Both the position numbers and the translations under genes were made by a program. Positions 37,590 to 46,465 of a stretch of 64,000 bases of DNA are shown here, in pieces. Origin of the DNA: Flavobacteriales bacterium (lineage in GTDB: Bacteria > Bacteroidota > Bacteroidia > Flavobacteriales_D > Parvicellaceae); contig JAOASC010000016.1 of the NCBI GenBank assembly GCA_025210295.1, positions 1 through 64,000 on the forward strand. The letters are read 5' to 3'. Each line of letters opens with the position of its first letter. The stretch's first letter is position 1. Below the pieces are notes generated by a model, which was not told the origin of the DNA, searched no databases, and worked only from the letters and a program-made list of their open reading frames with translations.

Positions 37590-39353
37590 TTATTTGAATT
37601 TTCTCATTCTTAAACTTTCTGGAGTTACTTCTAACAATTCGTCTTCTTTAATATACTCCATTGCTTCTTCTAAAGAAAAATCTACTTTTGGAGCAATTTT
37701 TACACCATCATCACTTCCTGATTTACGCATGTTTGTTAATTGCTTACCTTTTATTAGGTTGATCTCTAAATCGTTATCTCTAGAGTTTTCTCCAATAACT
37801 TGTCCTTTGTAAATCGTTTCACCTGGATCTACAAAGAAACGCCCTCTGTCTTGTAAACGGTCAATAGCAAAAGCAGTAGTTTTACCTTGTTCCATTGAAA
37901 TAAGAGAACCTTTTAAACGCGACGGGATACCATCTTTATAAACATCAAATTTATTAAAACGGTGCGTCATAATTGCCGTACCAGCAGTAGCAGTTAAGAT
38001 GTTATTTCTTAAACCAATAATTCCTCGAGAAGGAATGTAAAACTCTAAATGTTGTAAATCACCTTTAGGTTCCATGACCAACATGTCGCCTTTTTTCATG
38101 GTAACGAGCTCAATTGCTTTTCCAGAATACTCTTCAGGAACATCAATCACTAAAGTTTCGTATGGTTCCATTTTTACACCATCTATCTCTTTGGTGATTA
38201 CTTGTGGTTGTCCAACTTGCAACTCATAACCTTCACGGCGCATAGTTTCAATTAGTACTGATAAGTGAAGAATTCCACGACCATAAACACTAAAACGATC
38301 TTCTGAGTCTCCATCAACAATTCTTAAAGCTAAGTTTTTCTCTAACTCTGCATATAAACGGTCTCTTAAATGACGAGAAGTAACAAATTTTCCTTCTTTA
38401 CCAAAGAAAGGGGAGTTGTTAATCATAAATAACATACTCATTGTTGGTTCATCAACAGAAATACGTGGTAAAGCTTCTGGGTTTTCTAAATCTGCAATCG
38501 TATCTCCAATTTCAAAACCTTCAATTCCTACTATAGCACAGATTTCACCAGCTCTAACTGTTTTAACTTGAGCTTTTCCTAATCCCTCAAAAACGTGTAA
38601 TTCTTTAATTCTAACTTTTTTAGTAGTCCCGTCTGCTTTACATAAAGCGTAATCTTTTCCTACTTCTAAATCTCCTCTAAAAATTCTTCCAATAGCGATT
38701 CTCCCTGTAAATGCAGAATAATCTAATGAAGTTACTTGCATTTGTGGTGTACCTTCATTGTAAGGAGCTTCTGGAACTTTGTCTAATACAACATCTAAAA
38801 GTGGTGTTATATTGTCTGTTGGCTTCTGCCAATCTGTACTCATCCAACCTTGTTTAGAAGAACCGTATAACGTTTCAAACTCTAATTGTTTATCATTCGC
38901 TTCTAAGTTGAACATTAAATCAAAAACCTCTTCATGTACTTCATCAGGACGACAGTTTTCTTTATCCACCTTATTGACAACTAAAATAGGCATTAACCCT
39001 AATTCTAATGCTTTACCCAAAACAAATCGAGTTTGAGGCATTGCACCTTCAAAAGCATCTACCAATAAGATAACACCATCGGCCATTTTTAATACACGTT
39101 CAACCTCACCTCCAAAGTCAGCGTGGCCAGGAGTATCGATGATATTAATTTTAGTTCCTTTATAAGTAACAGAAACATTTTTAGAAAGAATCGTAATTCC
39201 TCTTTCTCTCTCTAAATCATTGTTATCTAAGATTAAGTCTTTTTGTTCTTTTCTTTGATCTAAGATTTGAGCCTCATGTATAATTTTATCTACCAATGTA
39301 GTTTTTCCATGATCGACATGGGCAATAATCGCAATGTTTCTAATAGATTCCAT
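37590..39353 (-). CDS. typA: Translational GTPase TypA/BipA
   Basis: The 587-residue GTPase has the G motifs HVDHGKTTL (G1), the RGITI switch (G2), [11 protein letters not shown] (G3) and NKVDKENC (G4), followed by EF-G-like beta-barrel and alpha/beta domains and the TypA-specific C-terminus ([18 protein letters not shown]). TypA binds the ribosome like EF-G and helps 50S assembly and growth under stress or cold. The length is near the family norm. It has its own -7 element at 39377. Confidence 0.95.
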   Translation of the reverse strand: MESIRNIAIIAHVDHGKTTLVDKIIHEAQILDQRKEQKDLILDNNDLERERGITILSKNVSVTYKGTKINIIDTPGHADFGGEVERVLKMADGVILLVDAFEGAMPQTRFVLGKALELGLMPILVVNKVDKENCRPDEVHEEVFDLMFNLEANDKQLEFETLYGSSKQGWMSTDWQKPTDNITPLLDVVLDKVPEAPYNEGTPQMQVTSLDYSAFTGRIAIGRIFRGDLEVGKDYALCKADGTTKKVRIKELHVFEGLGKAQVKTVRAGEICAIVGIEGFEIGDTIADLENPEALPRISVDEPTMSMLFMINNSPFFGKEGKFVTSRHLRDRLYAELEKNLALRIVDGDSEDRFSVYGRGILHLSVLIETMRREGYELQVGQPQVITKEIDGVKMEPYETLVIDVPEEYSGKAIELVTMKKGDMLVMEPKGDLQHLEFYIPSRGIIGLRNNILTATAGTAIMTHRFNKFDVYKDGIPSRLKGSLISMEQGKTTAFAIDRLQDRGRFFVDPGETIYKGQVIGENSRDNDLEINLIKGKQLTNMRKSGSDDGVKIAPKVDFSLEEAMEYIKEDELLEVTPESLRMRKFK

Positions 39354-39376
39354 CTGTGTTTTTGATTTTAAAGCGG

Positions 39377-39384
39377 CAAAGGTA
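39377..39384 (-). promoter_or_regulatory. -7 element for typA
   Basis: CAAAGGTA on the plus strand reads TACCTTTG on the minus strand and lies 23 bp upstream of the typA start. Confidence 0.5.
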
Positions 39385-39468
39385 TTATTTTGATTGGGAT
39401 AATTGACTAAATTTTAAGTTTTATTATCTTTAAGAAAAAATTAAGCTTTAAATGATGTAACGCTTATT

Positions 39469-39930
39469 ATGAAGATCATACTCATTTTTATTGTTGGTTT
39501 AATAGGGACAATTTATTTTTACAATAAGGTTAGTGACCAAAAGAAGACGAATGACTGGTTCATTGTTGAAGCCCAAATTCTTGAAATAGAAACCGCTGAA
39601 TCTACAGGAATTACTCATGATGTAAGAGTGGAATACACCCATTATAATATTTTATATGAATATACCTTTAATGCTGTTCGCTATCAAAGCTATCAAATTT
39701 CTTTAGATGGGATGGGGAGGCAGCGAACAAGTGAGGTCAATAGTTTGTTTAAAGAAAAGAACTGGAAAGAAGGCAATAAGACTTTTGCTTTTATTAATCC
39801 CATGGATTTTACTGATTCAGTACTATTGCAAAGTTCTACAGGGGTAAGTAAGGATAACTGGATAGGGTTGGTGCTGTTTGGTGTATTTATGGTACTAGGC
39901 GGAATTAATATTTTATTGATGGCTTTTTAA
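39469..39930 (+). CDS. DUF3592-like membrane protein
   Basis: The 153 residues have hydrophobic segments at both ends (about 2-18 and 130-151) and a beta-rich middle with WFIVEAQILEIETAE and VEYTHYNILYEYTFN. That two-helix-with-loop layout is typical of DUF3592 proteins. Function is unknown. It is followed after 10 bp by a second protein with the same layout, and both precede yajQ, so the three probably share a transcript. Confidence 0.65.
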   Translation: MKIILIFIVGLIGTIYFYNKVSDQKKTNDWFIVEAQILEIETAESTGITHDVRVEYTHYNILYEYTFNAVRYQSYQISLDGMGRQRTSEVNSLFKEKNWKEGNKTFAFINPMDFTDSVLLQSSTGVSKDNWIGLVLFGVFMVLGGINILLMAF

Positions 39931-39940
39931 ACTTGGTATT

Positions 39941-40378
39941 ATGTTGAAGTCTTTGAAATATTTCGTCATTTTTTTTCTCGCTACTGCTTTCTTTTATTAT
40001 AGATGGGGAGTAGAAACACAATTAGTAGACTGGAAAGAAACACCAGCGAGTATACTAGCTGTTTCTCCAGTGCAACAAAAAATAGATTATATCTATTATG
40101 TGGATGGAGTAGTACTCAGAAACAATGTACTATCTATTGATGATTCAGATGTAGAAACATTTGTTGATCGTTGTATAAAACATTCTTTAATAAAAGGGAA
40201 TAAAGTCATTTGCTATTACAACCCAAAGCAAATAAAGGAAGCCGTAATAGTCAATGAAAGTAAAGCAATTACAGCTTGGACTTGGATTGGTTTAGTTGTT
40301 TTTATAGTTTTGTCCCTCATTCAGGTCTATTATATTATTGATAAAGCATTAGACCTTTCCAAAAAGAATAAAAAATAA
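39941..40378 (+). CDS. Second DUF3592-like membrane protein
   Basis: This 145-residue protein has the same architecture as its neighbour: an N-terminal membrane helix (about 7-20), a beta-rich extracytoplasmic loop with TPASILAVSPVQQ and IDYIYYVDGVV, and a second helix near 112-130 followed by a lysine-rich tail. Sequence similarity between the two is weak, so they may be distant paralogues. The yajQ start follows after 4 bp. Confidence 0.6.
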   Translation: MLKSLKYFVIFFLATAFFYYRWGVETQLVDWKETPASILAVSPVQQKIDYIYYVDGVVLRNNVLSIDDSDVETFVDRCIKHSLIKGNKVICYYNPKQIKEAVIVNESKAITAWTWIGLVVFIVLSLIQVYYIIDKALDLSKKNKK

Positions 40379-40382
40379 AAAT

Positions 40383-40871
40383 ATGGCAAGTTTAGATATA
40401 GTAAGTAAAATTGATACTCAAACTTTAGATAATGCAATTAACTCAGCAAAACGAGAATTACAGAATCGTTATGACTTTAAAGGTTCTAACGCAAGTATAG
40501 AATTGGATAAAAAAACATTTGTCTTGCATTTACATGCTGAAACAGATATGAAAATGGATCAATTAGAAACGATGGTCATTAATGCATTAGTTAAAAATAA
40601 AATTGATCCTACTTCAATGGATTTTGGAAAAGAGAAGTATGCTGCGGGAAAAACATTAAAAAAAGATATCCTCGTAAAACAGGGGATAGATAGAGAAACT
40701 GCTAAAAAAATTGTTAAAAGTATAAAAGGAACAAAGTTAAAGGTTCAGCCCTCTGTAATGGACGAGCAGGTTCGTGTTACTGGTAAGAAAATTGATGATT
40801 TACAAGCAGTAATTGCGCATTGTAGAAAAGAATCGTTTGGAGTTCCACTTCAGTTTGTGAACTTTAAGTAA
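40383..40871 (+). CDS. yajQ: YajQ family nucleotide-binding protein
   Basis: The 162-residue protein matches the YajQ family throughout: N-terminal MASLDIVSKID, RYDFKG near 31, the central KKDILVKQGIDRETAKKIVK and C-terminal RKESFGVPLQFVNFK. Members bind cyclic di-GMP in Xanthomonas, where one acts as a transcription cofactor; whether that holds in Bacteroidota is unknown. It is cytosolic. The gene is closed by a long hairpin at 40890. Confidence 0.93.
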   Translation: MASLDIVSKIDTQTLDNAINSAKRELQNRYDFKGSNASIELDKKTFVLHLHAETDMKMDQLETMVINALVKNKIDPTSMDFGKEKYAAGKTLKKDILVKQGIDRETAKKIVKSIKGTKLKVQPSVMDEQVRVTGKKIDDLQAVIAHCRKESFGVPLQFVNFK

Positions 40872-40889
40872 AGGAGTGCTATTGCTATA

Positions 40890-40935
40890 AAAACTAAAAA
40901 GGCTGATTGAAATCACAATCAGCCTTTTTAGTTTT
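40890..40935. terminator. Bidirectional terminator between convergent genes
   Basis: A 20-base arm at 40890-40909 pairs perfectly with 40916-40935 around a 6-base loop, giving T runs in both directions. It ends yajQ on the plus strand and the gene at 40934 on the minus strand. Its right arm overlaps the stop codon of the minus-strand gene by two bases. Confidence 0.92.
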
Positions 40936-41419
40936 AGTTTAGAAACTGTTTATGCCAACTATTTTTGGCTGGAGTTTCCCATTTAGTAATAAAATCTTCT
41001 TTCGTTTCAATAAGGTTATTAAACACAATAGTTTCTGCTGTTATTGTTCCGTTTTTTGCTAACTCTTTAAACGCATTAAAACTTATACTTTTTACAGTTT
41101 CGTCATGCTTATAAGCTGTAACCATTCTATCTGTTAACGTTATGCCTAATTGAATTTCGATTTGTCTCATCAAGCGCACTTGCGCATCTTTGGCTCTTCC
41201 ACATAAACTTTCTCCACAATCATCTGCTGTAATGAGAACAAATTGATTATAAAAAATATCAATAGAAGCTGGAATTGTATTACCATGACTTTCCCATGAA
41301 TAAATAAAATCTTCACCTATTGCCAACACTGCTTCTTTTTGTTGTTCAGTTAACGGCTCTTTTGCTTGGTATACCCATACTTTAGCCGTATGAGCCAATT
41401 CGTTGAATGTCTTTTTCAT
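40934..41419 (-). CDS. Conserved hypothetical protein
   Basis: This 161-residue protein resembles a Bacteroidota family that is often labelled ABC transporter ATPase in databases. No Walker motif is present here, so that label should not be trusted. It is soluble with no signal peptide. It has a mixed alpha/beta sequence with conserved-looking DDCGESLCGRAKDAQ near 76-90 and a C-terminal helix ending in W-x-KQFLN. Function is unknown. It has its own -7 element. Confidence 0.7.
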   Translation of the reverse strand: MKKTFNELAHTAKVWVYQAKEPLTEQQKEAVLAIGEDFIYSWESHGNTIPASIDIFYNQFVLITADDCGESLCGRAKDAQVRLMRQIEIQLGITLTDRMVTAYKHDETVKSISFNAFKELAKNGTITAETIVFNNLIETKEDFITKWETPAKNSWHKQFLN

Positions 41420-41439
41420 ATTAATATAAAATCTCTTTA

Positions 41440-41447
41440 CAAAGATA
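41440..41447 (-). promoter_or_regulatory. -7 element for the gene at 40934
   Basis: CAAAGATA on the plus strand reads TATCTTTG on the minus strand and lies 20 bp upstream of the start at 41419. Confidence 0.5.
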
Positions 41448-41455
41448 CTTTAATT

Positions 41456-41878
41456 TTAATAACCTACAGTTTCTATTTGTTGATCTGTCATTGCCGACAT
41501 AAATAAAAACATATTGGCTCTATTTTGTTCTGCATGCATTAATTCTTTAAAGGTTTTATCCTGTTTTGAGTTAACTTTTATTAAATCAAATTTCGTCATT
41601 TTTTTATAGGCAAAATCCATCCATGAACTAACAATAGCATCACTATAACTTTGGATATAAAATTTGATTAATTCTTCTCTTGGAACATCTTTAATTCGAA
41701 TTGGAATTAAGTCCTCCATTGCATTTGCAATATCTTCAATTTGATTGAATCGTTCTTCTGTTAAAGGGACGTATTTCTCTTGAGATAGTGTAATAACTTC
41801 ACTCGTCTTTTCTTGTGCTATACCATTAAAACCTATTACTGCTATACCTAGAATTACTATTATTTTTTTCATAATCAT
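41456..41878 (-). CDS. Exported hypothetical protein
   Basis: I do not recognise this 140-residue protein. It has a signal peptide (MIMKK start, hydrophobic 6-19, cleavage near GIAQ) and a helical, acidic body containing MEDLIPIRIKDVPREELIKFYIQ and an MKHAEQN-like segment. The two methionines at the start leave M3 as an alternative start. It is followed by the gene at 40934 on the same strand after a promoter, so they may be separate transcripts. Confidence 0.6.
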   Translation of the reverse strand: MIMKKIIVILGIAVIGFNGIAQEKTSEVITLSQEKYVPLTEERFNQIEDIANAMEDLIPIRIKDVPREELIKFYIQSYSDAIVSSWMDFAYKKMTKFDLIKVNSKQDKTFKELMHAEQNRANMFLFMSAMTDQQIETVGY

Positions 41879-42012
41879 AACTTTTACAACAGTGTAAGAT
41901 AGGTATTTTTTTGTTTAAAAAAGTTAAAGAACCTTTAAATAAATAGCTTCTTCTATTTAGAATCCTCTTAAAATTGTATTTTCGTGCTCGATTATAATTC
42001 AATAAAAAAGAT

Positions 42013-42894
42013 ATGAGTTCAGGATTTTTTGCTTTGTTTGATGATATTGCTACTTTGATGGATGATGTAGCAACAATGACAAAAGTATCAGCAGAACATA
42101 CTGCTGGAATACTAGGAGATGATTTAGCTGTGAATGCAGAAAAGGCCTCTGGATTTGTTTCTTCTCGTGAACTGCCTGTTTTATGGGCAATAACTAAGGG
42201 GGCACTTTTGAATAAAATTATTATTTTACCTGTTGCGTTTTTATTGAGTGCTTTCTTACCTCCTGTTATTAAAGGTATTCTATTATTGGGAGGTGTATAT
42301 TTAGCTTTTGAAGGAGCAGAGAAGGTCTATCATTCTTTTTTTCATAAAAAAGAAGATAAACACCAAGAAGTTGAGTTAAAAAAAGTAACTAAAGAAGAAG
42401 CTTTAGAACTTGAAAAAACAAAAGTAAAATCTGCTATTTTAACTGACTTTATTTTATCTGTAGAAATTATCATTATTGCATTGGGAACCGTAACAGGAGA
42501 GGAGTTGACTATACAAATTATTGTGGTTTCAATCATTGCATTATTGGCTACAGTTGGTGTATATGGTATCGTTGCTTTAATTGTAAGAATGGACGATGCT
42601 GGTTATGCGATGATTAAAAGAAACCCTGATAATACCAGTTTTGGTCATAAATTTGGGAAAGGTTTAATTAAGGCACTACCCAAAGTAATTGGTGGTTTAA
42701 CCATTATTGGAACAATTGCTTTGTTCTTAGTTTCTGGTGGTATTTTTGTTCATAATATTGCGTATGTTCATCACCTTTTACCGACTTCTGTACCATCCAT
42801 GTTAAGTGAATTTGTCGTAGGTATTATTGTTGGTTTAATCAGTATTACATTATTTAAAAGTATTAAAGGAATTGTTAACAAAGTAAAAGCTTAA
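42013..42894 (+). CDS. DUF808 (YedI-like) membrane protein
   Basis: The 293-residue protein begins MSSGFFALFDDIATLMDDVA, which is diagnostic for DUF808, and continues with KASGFVSSRELPVLWAI. Membrane segments are seen near 63-83, 84-101, 145-165, 166-186, 220-240 and 265-283. Members are widespread inner-membrane proteins without assigned function; E. coli YedI is one. The CoA-binding gene follows 3 bp later. Confidence 0.9.
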   Translation: MSSGFFALFDDIATLMDDVATMTKVSAEHTAGILGDDLAVNAEKASGFVSSRELPVLWAITKGALLNKIIILPVAFLLSAFLPPVIKGILLLGGVYLAFEGAEKVYHSFFHKKEDKHQEVELKKVTKEEALELEKTKVKSAILTDFILSVEIIIIALGTVTGEELTIQIIVVSIIALLATVGVYGIVALIVRMDDAGYAMIKRNPDNTSFGHKFGKGLIKALPKVIGGLTIIGTIALFLVSGGIFVHNIAYVHHLLPTSVPSMLSEFVVGIIVGLISITLFKSIKGIVNKVKA

Positions 42895-42897
42895 TTT

Positions 42898-43257
42898 ATG
42901 TCAACTACACTAATTATTGGAGCTAGTAATAATCCTAGCCGCTATAGTTATAAAGCAGCTCATGCTTTAACAAACAAAGGTTTTTCTATCATACCATTTG
43001 GAGTAAAAAGGGGAGAAGTAGCAGGAGTAAAAATAGAAAATGATTGGGATACAAACTGGGCTGTTGATACGATCACCTTATATATCAATCCTCAATTACA
43101 AAATGAATATCAACAAGCTATTCTAGATTTAAAACCTCGAAGAGTTATTTTTAATCCTGGTACTGAGAATTCTAACTTTTACCCTTTATTGGAAAAACAT
43201 GGAATTGCTTATGAAGAAGCTTGTACATTGGTTTTATTAAGTATAGATCAATATTAA
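42898..43257 (+). CDS. CoA-binding domain protein
   Basis: The 119-residue protein is a single Rossmann-type CoA-binding domain: LIIGASNNPSRYSYKAAHAL at the N-terminus corresponds to the nucleotide-binding loop, and VIFNPGTEN near 83 and ACTLVLL near 111 complete the fold. Stand-alone copies bind CoA or its derivatives, with unknown effect. It is close behind the DUF808 gene and ahead of the next gene by 2 bp. Confidence 0.85.
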   Translation: MSTTLIIGASNNPSRYSYKAAHALTNKGFSIIPFGVKRGEVAGVKIENDWDTNWAVDTITLYINPQLQNEYQQAILDLKPRRVIFNPGTENSNFYPLLEKHGIAYEEACTLVLLSIDQY

Positions 43258-43259
43258 AG

Positions 43260-43769
43260 ATGACGACTTATTATCTAGGAATGGCAAAATCTTCTTTAAA
43301 TTTAAAAGGAGCAAAGTCACAAAAACTAGAACTTGATTTGTTACGTTTAATTTACCTTATTAAAACGAAAGAAAAAGAGCGTATAGTCGGTTTCTTAATG
43401 GTGTATGATGAAGCGATTAAAGCACGATGTTTATTATGGATAAAAAAATATGAAGCACTAGACCTTATCGATAATAACTTGCTATTTATTGATACATTCT
43501 ATAAAAGCGATGAGAAATCAGCAACCATTGAATTTGTAAAGATCCTTGAGGAGGAAAAAGCAAATAATAAAAAAGCAATTACCGGTAACAACCCCGAAGC
43601 TGCTATGGCAAATAAGGGAAGAAAAATCATAGAAAAAGCGTTACATCAATTTATGGCTAAAATAATTGGGATTCCCCAAAAGGTTAACGCTATTGATGAA
43701 GACCAAATAGAATTTGACATTAGTTGGGACGGTTACTATACTCATCCTAATCCCCCAGAAACTCATTAA
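43260..43769 (+). CDS. Conserved hypothetical protein
   Basis: I choose the ATG at 43260, 2 bp after the preceding stop, giving 169 residues beginning MTTYYLGMAKSSL; an in-frame ATG at 43221 would overlap the CoA-binding gene by 37 bp and adds an unconvincing leader. The protein is soluble and mixed alpha/beta, with no motif that I can name. Its end overlaps the convergent S4-domain gene by 23 bp. Confidence 0.6.
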   Translation: MTTYYLGMAKSSLNLKGAKSQKLELDLLRLIYLIKTKEKERIVGFLMVYDEAIKARCLLWIKKYEALDLIDNNLLFIDTFYKSDEKSATIEFVKILEEEKANNKKAITGNNPEAAMANKGRKIIEKALHQFMAKIIGIPQKVNAIDEDQIEFDISWDGYYTHPNPPETH

Positions 43770-44115
43770 TGTCTCGTCTGTCTTTTTTGGTTGGACGTCC
43801 TTTTATTCCTAAATATTTATTGAGACGATTGTGTTCTTCTATACTTTTGAGAAAGTCTAAATCTTCCTGTGGAGTAATTTCTTTTATTAAATCAGGAACT
43901 AATTTTGCCCCAACACGAGATTTTGGAATATCTAAAACTTTATAAACTCTCCAAATAGGGTTTGCTTTTACACTAAAAGTATTTCCTATTTTAATCACTT
44001 TAGATCCTTTAACAAACTGATCATTCAGCATTACATTTTCATTACTACACATTTTTGAAGAAATACTTCTCGTTTTTGCCAACCTTACTGCCCAAATGTA
44101 TTTATCAATTCTCAT
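43747..44115 (-). CDS. S4-domain RNA-binding protein, Hsp15-like
   Basis: The 122-residue protein starts MRIDKYIWAVRLAKTRS, the usual beginning of Hsp15/HslR, and has an S4 domain over residues 1-60, then a basic tail with GRPTKKDRRDINEF. Hsp15 rescues stalled 50S subunits carrying peptidyl-tRNA. It is the last core-type gene before the defence island, and its -7 element lies just upstream of the start codon. Confidence 0.88.
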   Translation of the reverse strand: MRIDKYIWAVRLAKTRSISSKMCSNENVMLNDQFVKGSKVIKIGNTFSVKANPIWRVYKVLDIPKSRVGAKLVPDLIKEITPQEDLDFLKSIEEHNRLNKYLGIKGRPTKKDRRDINEFLGD

Positions 44116-44119
44116 CTTA

Positions 44120-44127
44120 CAAAGATA
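44120..44127 (-). promoter_or_regulatory. -7 element for the S4-domain gene
   Basis: CAAAGATA on the plus strand reads TATCTTTG on the minus strand and ends only 4 bp before the start codon at 44115. If it is used, the mRNA is leaderless or nearly so, or the true start lies further into the gene. Confidence 0.4.
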
Positions 44128-44147
44128 AATATGTCAACGAACTTTAC

Positions 44148-44216
44148 AAAAATGTTTCATTTTTAGAACATTTGTATGGTTTTAACGCGCAAATGTGTCA
44201 GATTTGAAACATTTTT
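44148..44216. promoter_or_regulatory. Nested inverted repeats, probable HipB operator
   Basis: A 12-base arm at 44148-44159 (AAAAATGTTTCA) is exactly complementary to 44205-44216. Inside it, AACATTTG at 44167-44174 mirrors CAAATGTG at 44190-44197 with one mismatch. All four half-sites share an A-C-A-T-T-T-like core. They lie 37-105 bp upstream of the antitoxin gene, where HipB-type repressors bind to autoregulate their operon. TACCTTAG at 44220 is a near-match to the -7 consensus, so bound repressor would cover the promoter. Confidence 0.7.
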
Positions 44217-44253
44217 TGATACCTTAGCGTAAAAGAAAGCAAAGGTTAAGAAG

Positions 44254-44532
44254 ATGGATTGGCAAAATAGTTCGCACGAACAAATATATCGTAAAATAGG
44301 AGAGCAGTTAAAATTGATGCGTAAAGTTTATGGTTTTTCACAAGAACAATTGGCAGAAGAAACTGGCTTAGGTCGAACAACAATTATAAGAATTGAAAAA
44401 GGGGAAGTAATCACATTAGATTCTATCATAAGGATCTTTAGTGTTTTTTCTATTTTGGAACGGTTTGACCAATTATTTACAGCTCCTGAATTATCTCCCA
44501 TGCAACTTTTTTTTAAAAGTAAGAAGAAATGA
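44254..44532 (+). CDS. HipB-like antitoxin and repressor
   Basis: The 92-residue protein is a small XRE-type helix-turn-helix DNA-binding protein: GEQLKLMRKVYGFSQEQLAEETGLGRTTIIRIEKG matches the Cro/C1 fold with the recognition helix near 43-54. In hipBA modules the HipB dimer neutralises the kinase HipA and represses the operon. Its stop overlaps the toxin start by 4 bp (ATGA type), and inverted-repeat operators precede it. Confidence 0.85.
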   Translation: MDWQNSSHEQIYRKIGEQLKLMRKVYGFSQEQLAEETGLGRTTIIRIEKGEVITLDSIIRIFSVFSILERFDQLFTAPELSPMQLFFKSKKK

Positions 44533-45815
44533 GCATACTCATCAACGATAATTTAATCGAAGTACACTTATTTGGTTCGCTTTTAGGGGTGCTTTTTTGG
44601 GATGAAAAAACCAATACGACAACGTTTGAGTTTAACCAAAACTATCCACATACAGCTGTCGTTTCTGCTCCAATCTCAATGCCATATCCTATGAATAGGC
44701 AAACAATATATGGTCCTTTTTATTATCGTTTGGGTGATACCTTTGAGGGGCTTCCTCCAATGATTGCAGATAGTTTACCAGATGCTTATGGGAAGCAAGT
44801 CATCACCAAATACTTAAGAGAGAATGGGCTAGAGGAGGAGGTTACTCCAATACGTTTATTAAGTTATGTAGGTATCAGAGGAATGGGAGCTTTAGAGTTT
44901 TTACCTAATTATCGATCAGAAGATTATCAACAAGGAATCATAGAAACTGATTTAACCTTATTGTCGGAATTATCGAATTCAATTGTAGAAAATAGAGATG
45001 GGAGCTTTAAGGTTCCTAAACATCAATTACAACAGATTTTTCAAGTAGGAAGTTCTGCTGGAGGAGCACGAGCAAAAGCGATTGTTTCCTATAATTTTAA
45101 AACCAATGAATTTGCTTATTCTTATACACATCAAACTGACTTTACACCTATAATGGTGAAGTTTGACAGTCTAGATCAGGCAGGAAACAGTTATGATTAC
45201 GGACGGGTTGAATACATCTATCATAAAATGGCTGTAAAAGCTGGTATTCAAATGACAGAATGTGGTTATTTTAGAGATGGGCAACAATCTCATTTTTATA
45301 CTAGAAGATTTGATCGAACACGAACAGGAGAGAAGTTACATCTACAAACTTTAGCGGCTATTTCTGGTAAAAACCCTAGAGAATTGCATGATTATGAATT
45401 GGTATATAAAACCATATTAAAATTAGGGTTAACATACAAAGATTTAGAACAGCAATTTAGACGAATGGTTTTTAATTTTTATGCAGCTAACGATGATTGT
45501 CATTTAAAAAACATTGCGTTTTTGATGGATCAAAATGGTCATTGGAAATTATCTCCAGGGTATGACATTACTTTTCCTTATGATTACAATAAAGTTTGGC
45601 AACGAACTCAACCCATTTCAATTAATGGTAAAATTAAAGCTTCAGAAATTTCTAATGAAGATTTTTTACAGATAGCTAAAGAATTTGGAATTAAGTACCC
45701 ACAACAAATTATTAATGAAATTCGTGAGGCTGTATTAAGTTTTGAAAATTTGGCTAAAAAATACAAACTCCCAGAAAATAAATTCTACGCGATTAAAAAG
45801 CACTTTAGGTTATAA
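44529..45815 (+). CDS. HipA-like serine/threonine kinase toxin
   Basis: This full-length, 428-residue HipA has an N-terminal HipA_N region followed by the kinase core: QVGSSAGGARAK at 172-183 (nucleotide-binding loop), the catalytic N321-D-D323-x-H325-L-x-N328 motif and the DFG-like D346 in SPGYDITF. E. coli HipA phosphorylates glutamyl-tRNA synthetase and causes growth arrest; the target here is inferred only. All catalytic residues are present, so it looks active. It is the left edge of the defence island. Confidence 0.88.
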   Translation: MSILINDNLIEVHLFGSLLGVLFWDEKTNTTTFEFNQNYPHTAVVSAPISMPYPMNRQTIYGPFYYRLGDTFEGLPPMIADSLPDAYGKQVITKYLRENGLEEEVTPIRLLSYVGIRGMGALEFLPNYRSEDYQQGIIETDLTLLSELSNSIVENRDGSFKVPKHQLQQIFQVGSSAGGARAKAIVSYNFKTNEFAYSYTHQTDFTPIMVKFDSLDQAGNSYDYGRVEYIYHKMAVKAGIQMTECGYFRDGQQSHFYTRRFDRTRTGEKLHLQTLAAISGKNPRELHDYELVYKTILKLGLTYKDLEQQFRRMVFNFYAANDDCHLKNIAFLMDQNGHWKLSPGYDITFPYDYNKVWQRTQPISINGKIKASEISNEDFLQIAKEFGIKYPQQIINEIREAVLSFENLAKKYKLPENKFYAIKKHFRL

Positions 45816-45994
45816 TATTTATTTGCGCCATAATTTCAATAAAATTAAATAAAGTGACCTAAGGATTAAATACGTGATTTTTTTACGATTTATTATTTTA
45901 CAATTTTCAATAAAAGAGGGTATCTATATAATGTAGGTTTCAAGTTTAAAACAATTCTATTTAACATAATATAAATTATAGGACATATGTATTT

Positions 45995-46030
45995 CATCCA
46001 TTAGATAGCTATAATGATATTATGTAAAAT
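45995..46030. repeat. Degenerate element, copy A
   Basis: The block CATCCA-TTAGA-TAGCTATAAT-GATA-TTATGTAAAAT aligns with 46121-46157, where the spacers differ slightly. Confidence 0.6.
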
Positions 46031-46120
46031 ATCCCAGAATATGCAGTCTGTTAAATAAACATCCGTCTGGGGGTCATTAAACATTTGGCTTTTTGGCTTT
46101 TGCATTAAATAAAAAACATT

Positions 46121-46157
46121 CGTCCATTTGTAGCTATAATTAGCCGTTATGTAAAAT
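46121..46157. repeat. Degenerate element, copy B
   Basis: Aligned with 45995-46030. The core TAGCTATAAT and GTTATGTAAAAT are kept. A shorter match (GTTATGTAAC with TTTGC) lies beyond the other end of the Wadjet operon at 53008-53024, and TAGCTATAAT recurs at 53117. Confidence 0.6.
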
Positions 46158-46465
46158 TGCCGCGCCCAACCGCTTTATTGTTTTTAAAAAATTAAACGCT
46201 TTATGGCATTTATTTTTAAACTCAATTTGCCACCGCTTGGCCAACCAAAAAAACTAGCTTTTGCTTCTTGTTTAAAATTCGCGTATTCGATAAAATGTTC
46301 GCAAGATTTTTTTCTACGACATTCTCGTAAACTTTCCACAAGAGTATAAAATTTTCCCTGGCTGAAATCCACGCACTAAAATTTCTATACGTTCGTACAT
46401 TATTTGTCTCAAAGGTAAAGTTCCTTCTATTGAATATGGTAGCAAATATTGAAAATTCATCCTTT

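Larger units (their letters stand above)
45816..46465. other. Gene-free gap with degenerate repeats downstream of the Wadjet operon
   Basis: I see no convincing gene here. Two overlapping minus-strand frames (46184-46372 and 46222-46479) translate to short unconserved-looking peptides and I treat them as non-coding. The gap carries two copies of a degenerate element (45995-46030 and 46121-46157) with TAGCTATAAT followed by TTATGTAAAAT, a TTTAACATAA at 45960, and a GC-rich patch (GCCGCGCCCAACCGC at 46158-46172) that stands out in very AT-rich DNA. Confidence 0.6.

Noticed and set aside
40934..41419. Label ABC transporter ATPase for the 161-residue protein
   Set aside because: No Walker A or B motif or signature is present, so the name would be misleading.
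46158..46260. Possible integron-type attC site (GCCCAAC box near GTTATGTAA)
   Set aside because: The R'-type box does not fit the GTTRRRY consensus and no integrase or cassette order is visible; kept only as a repeat observation.
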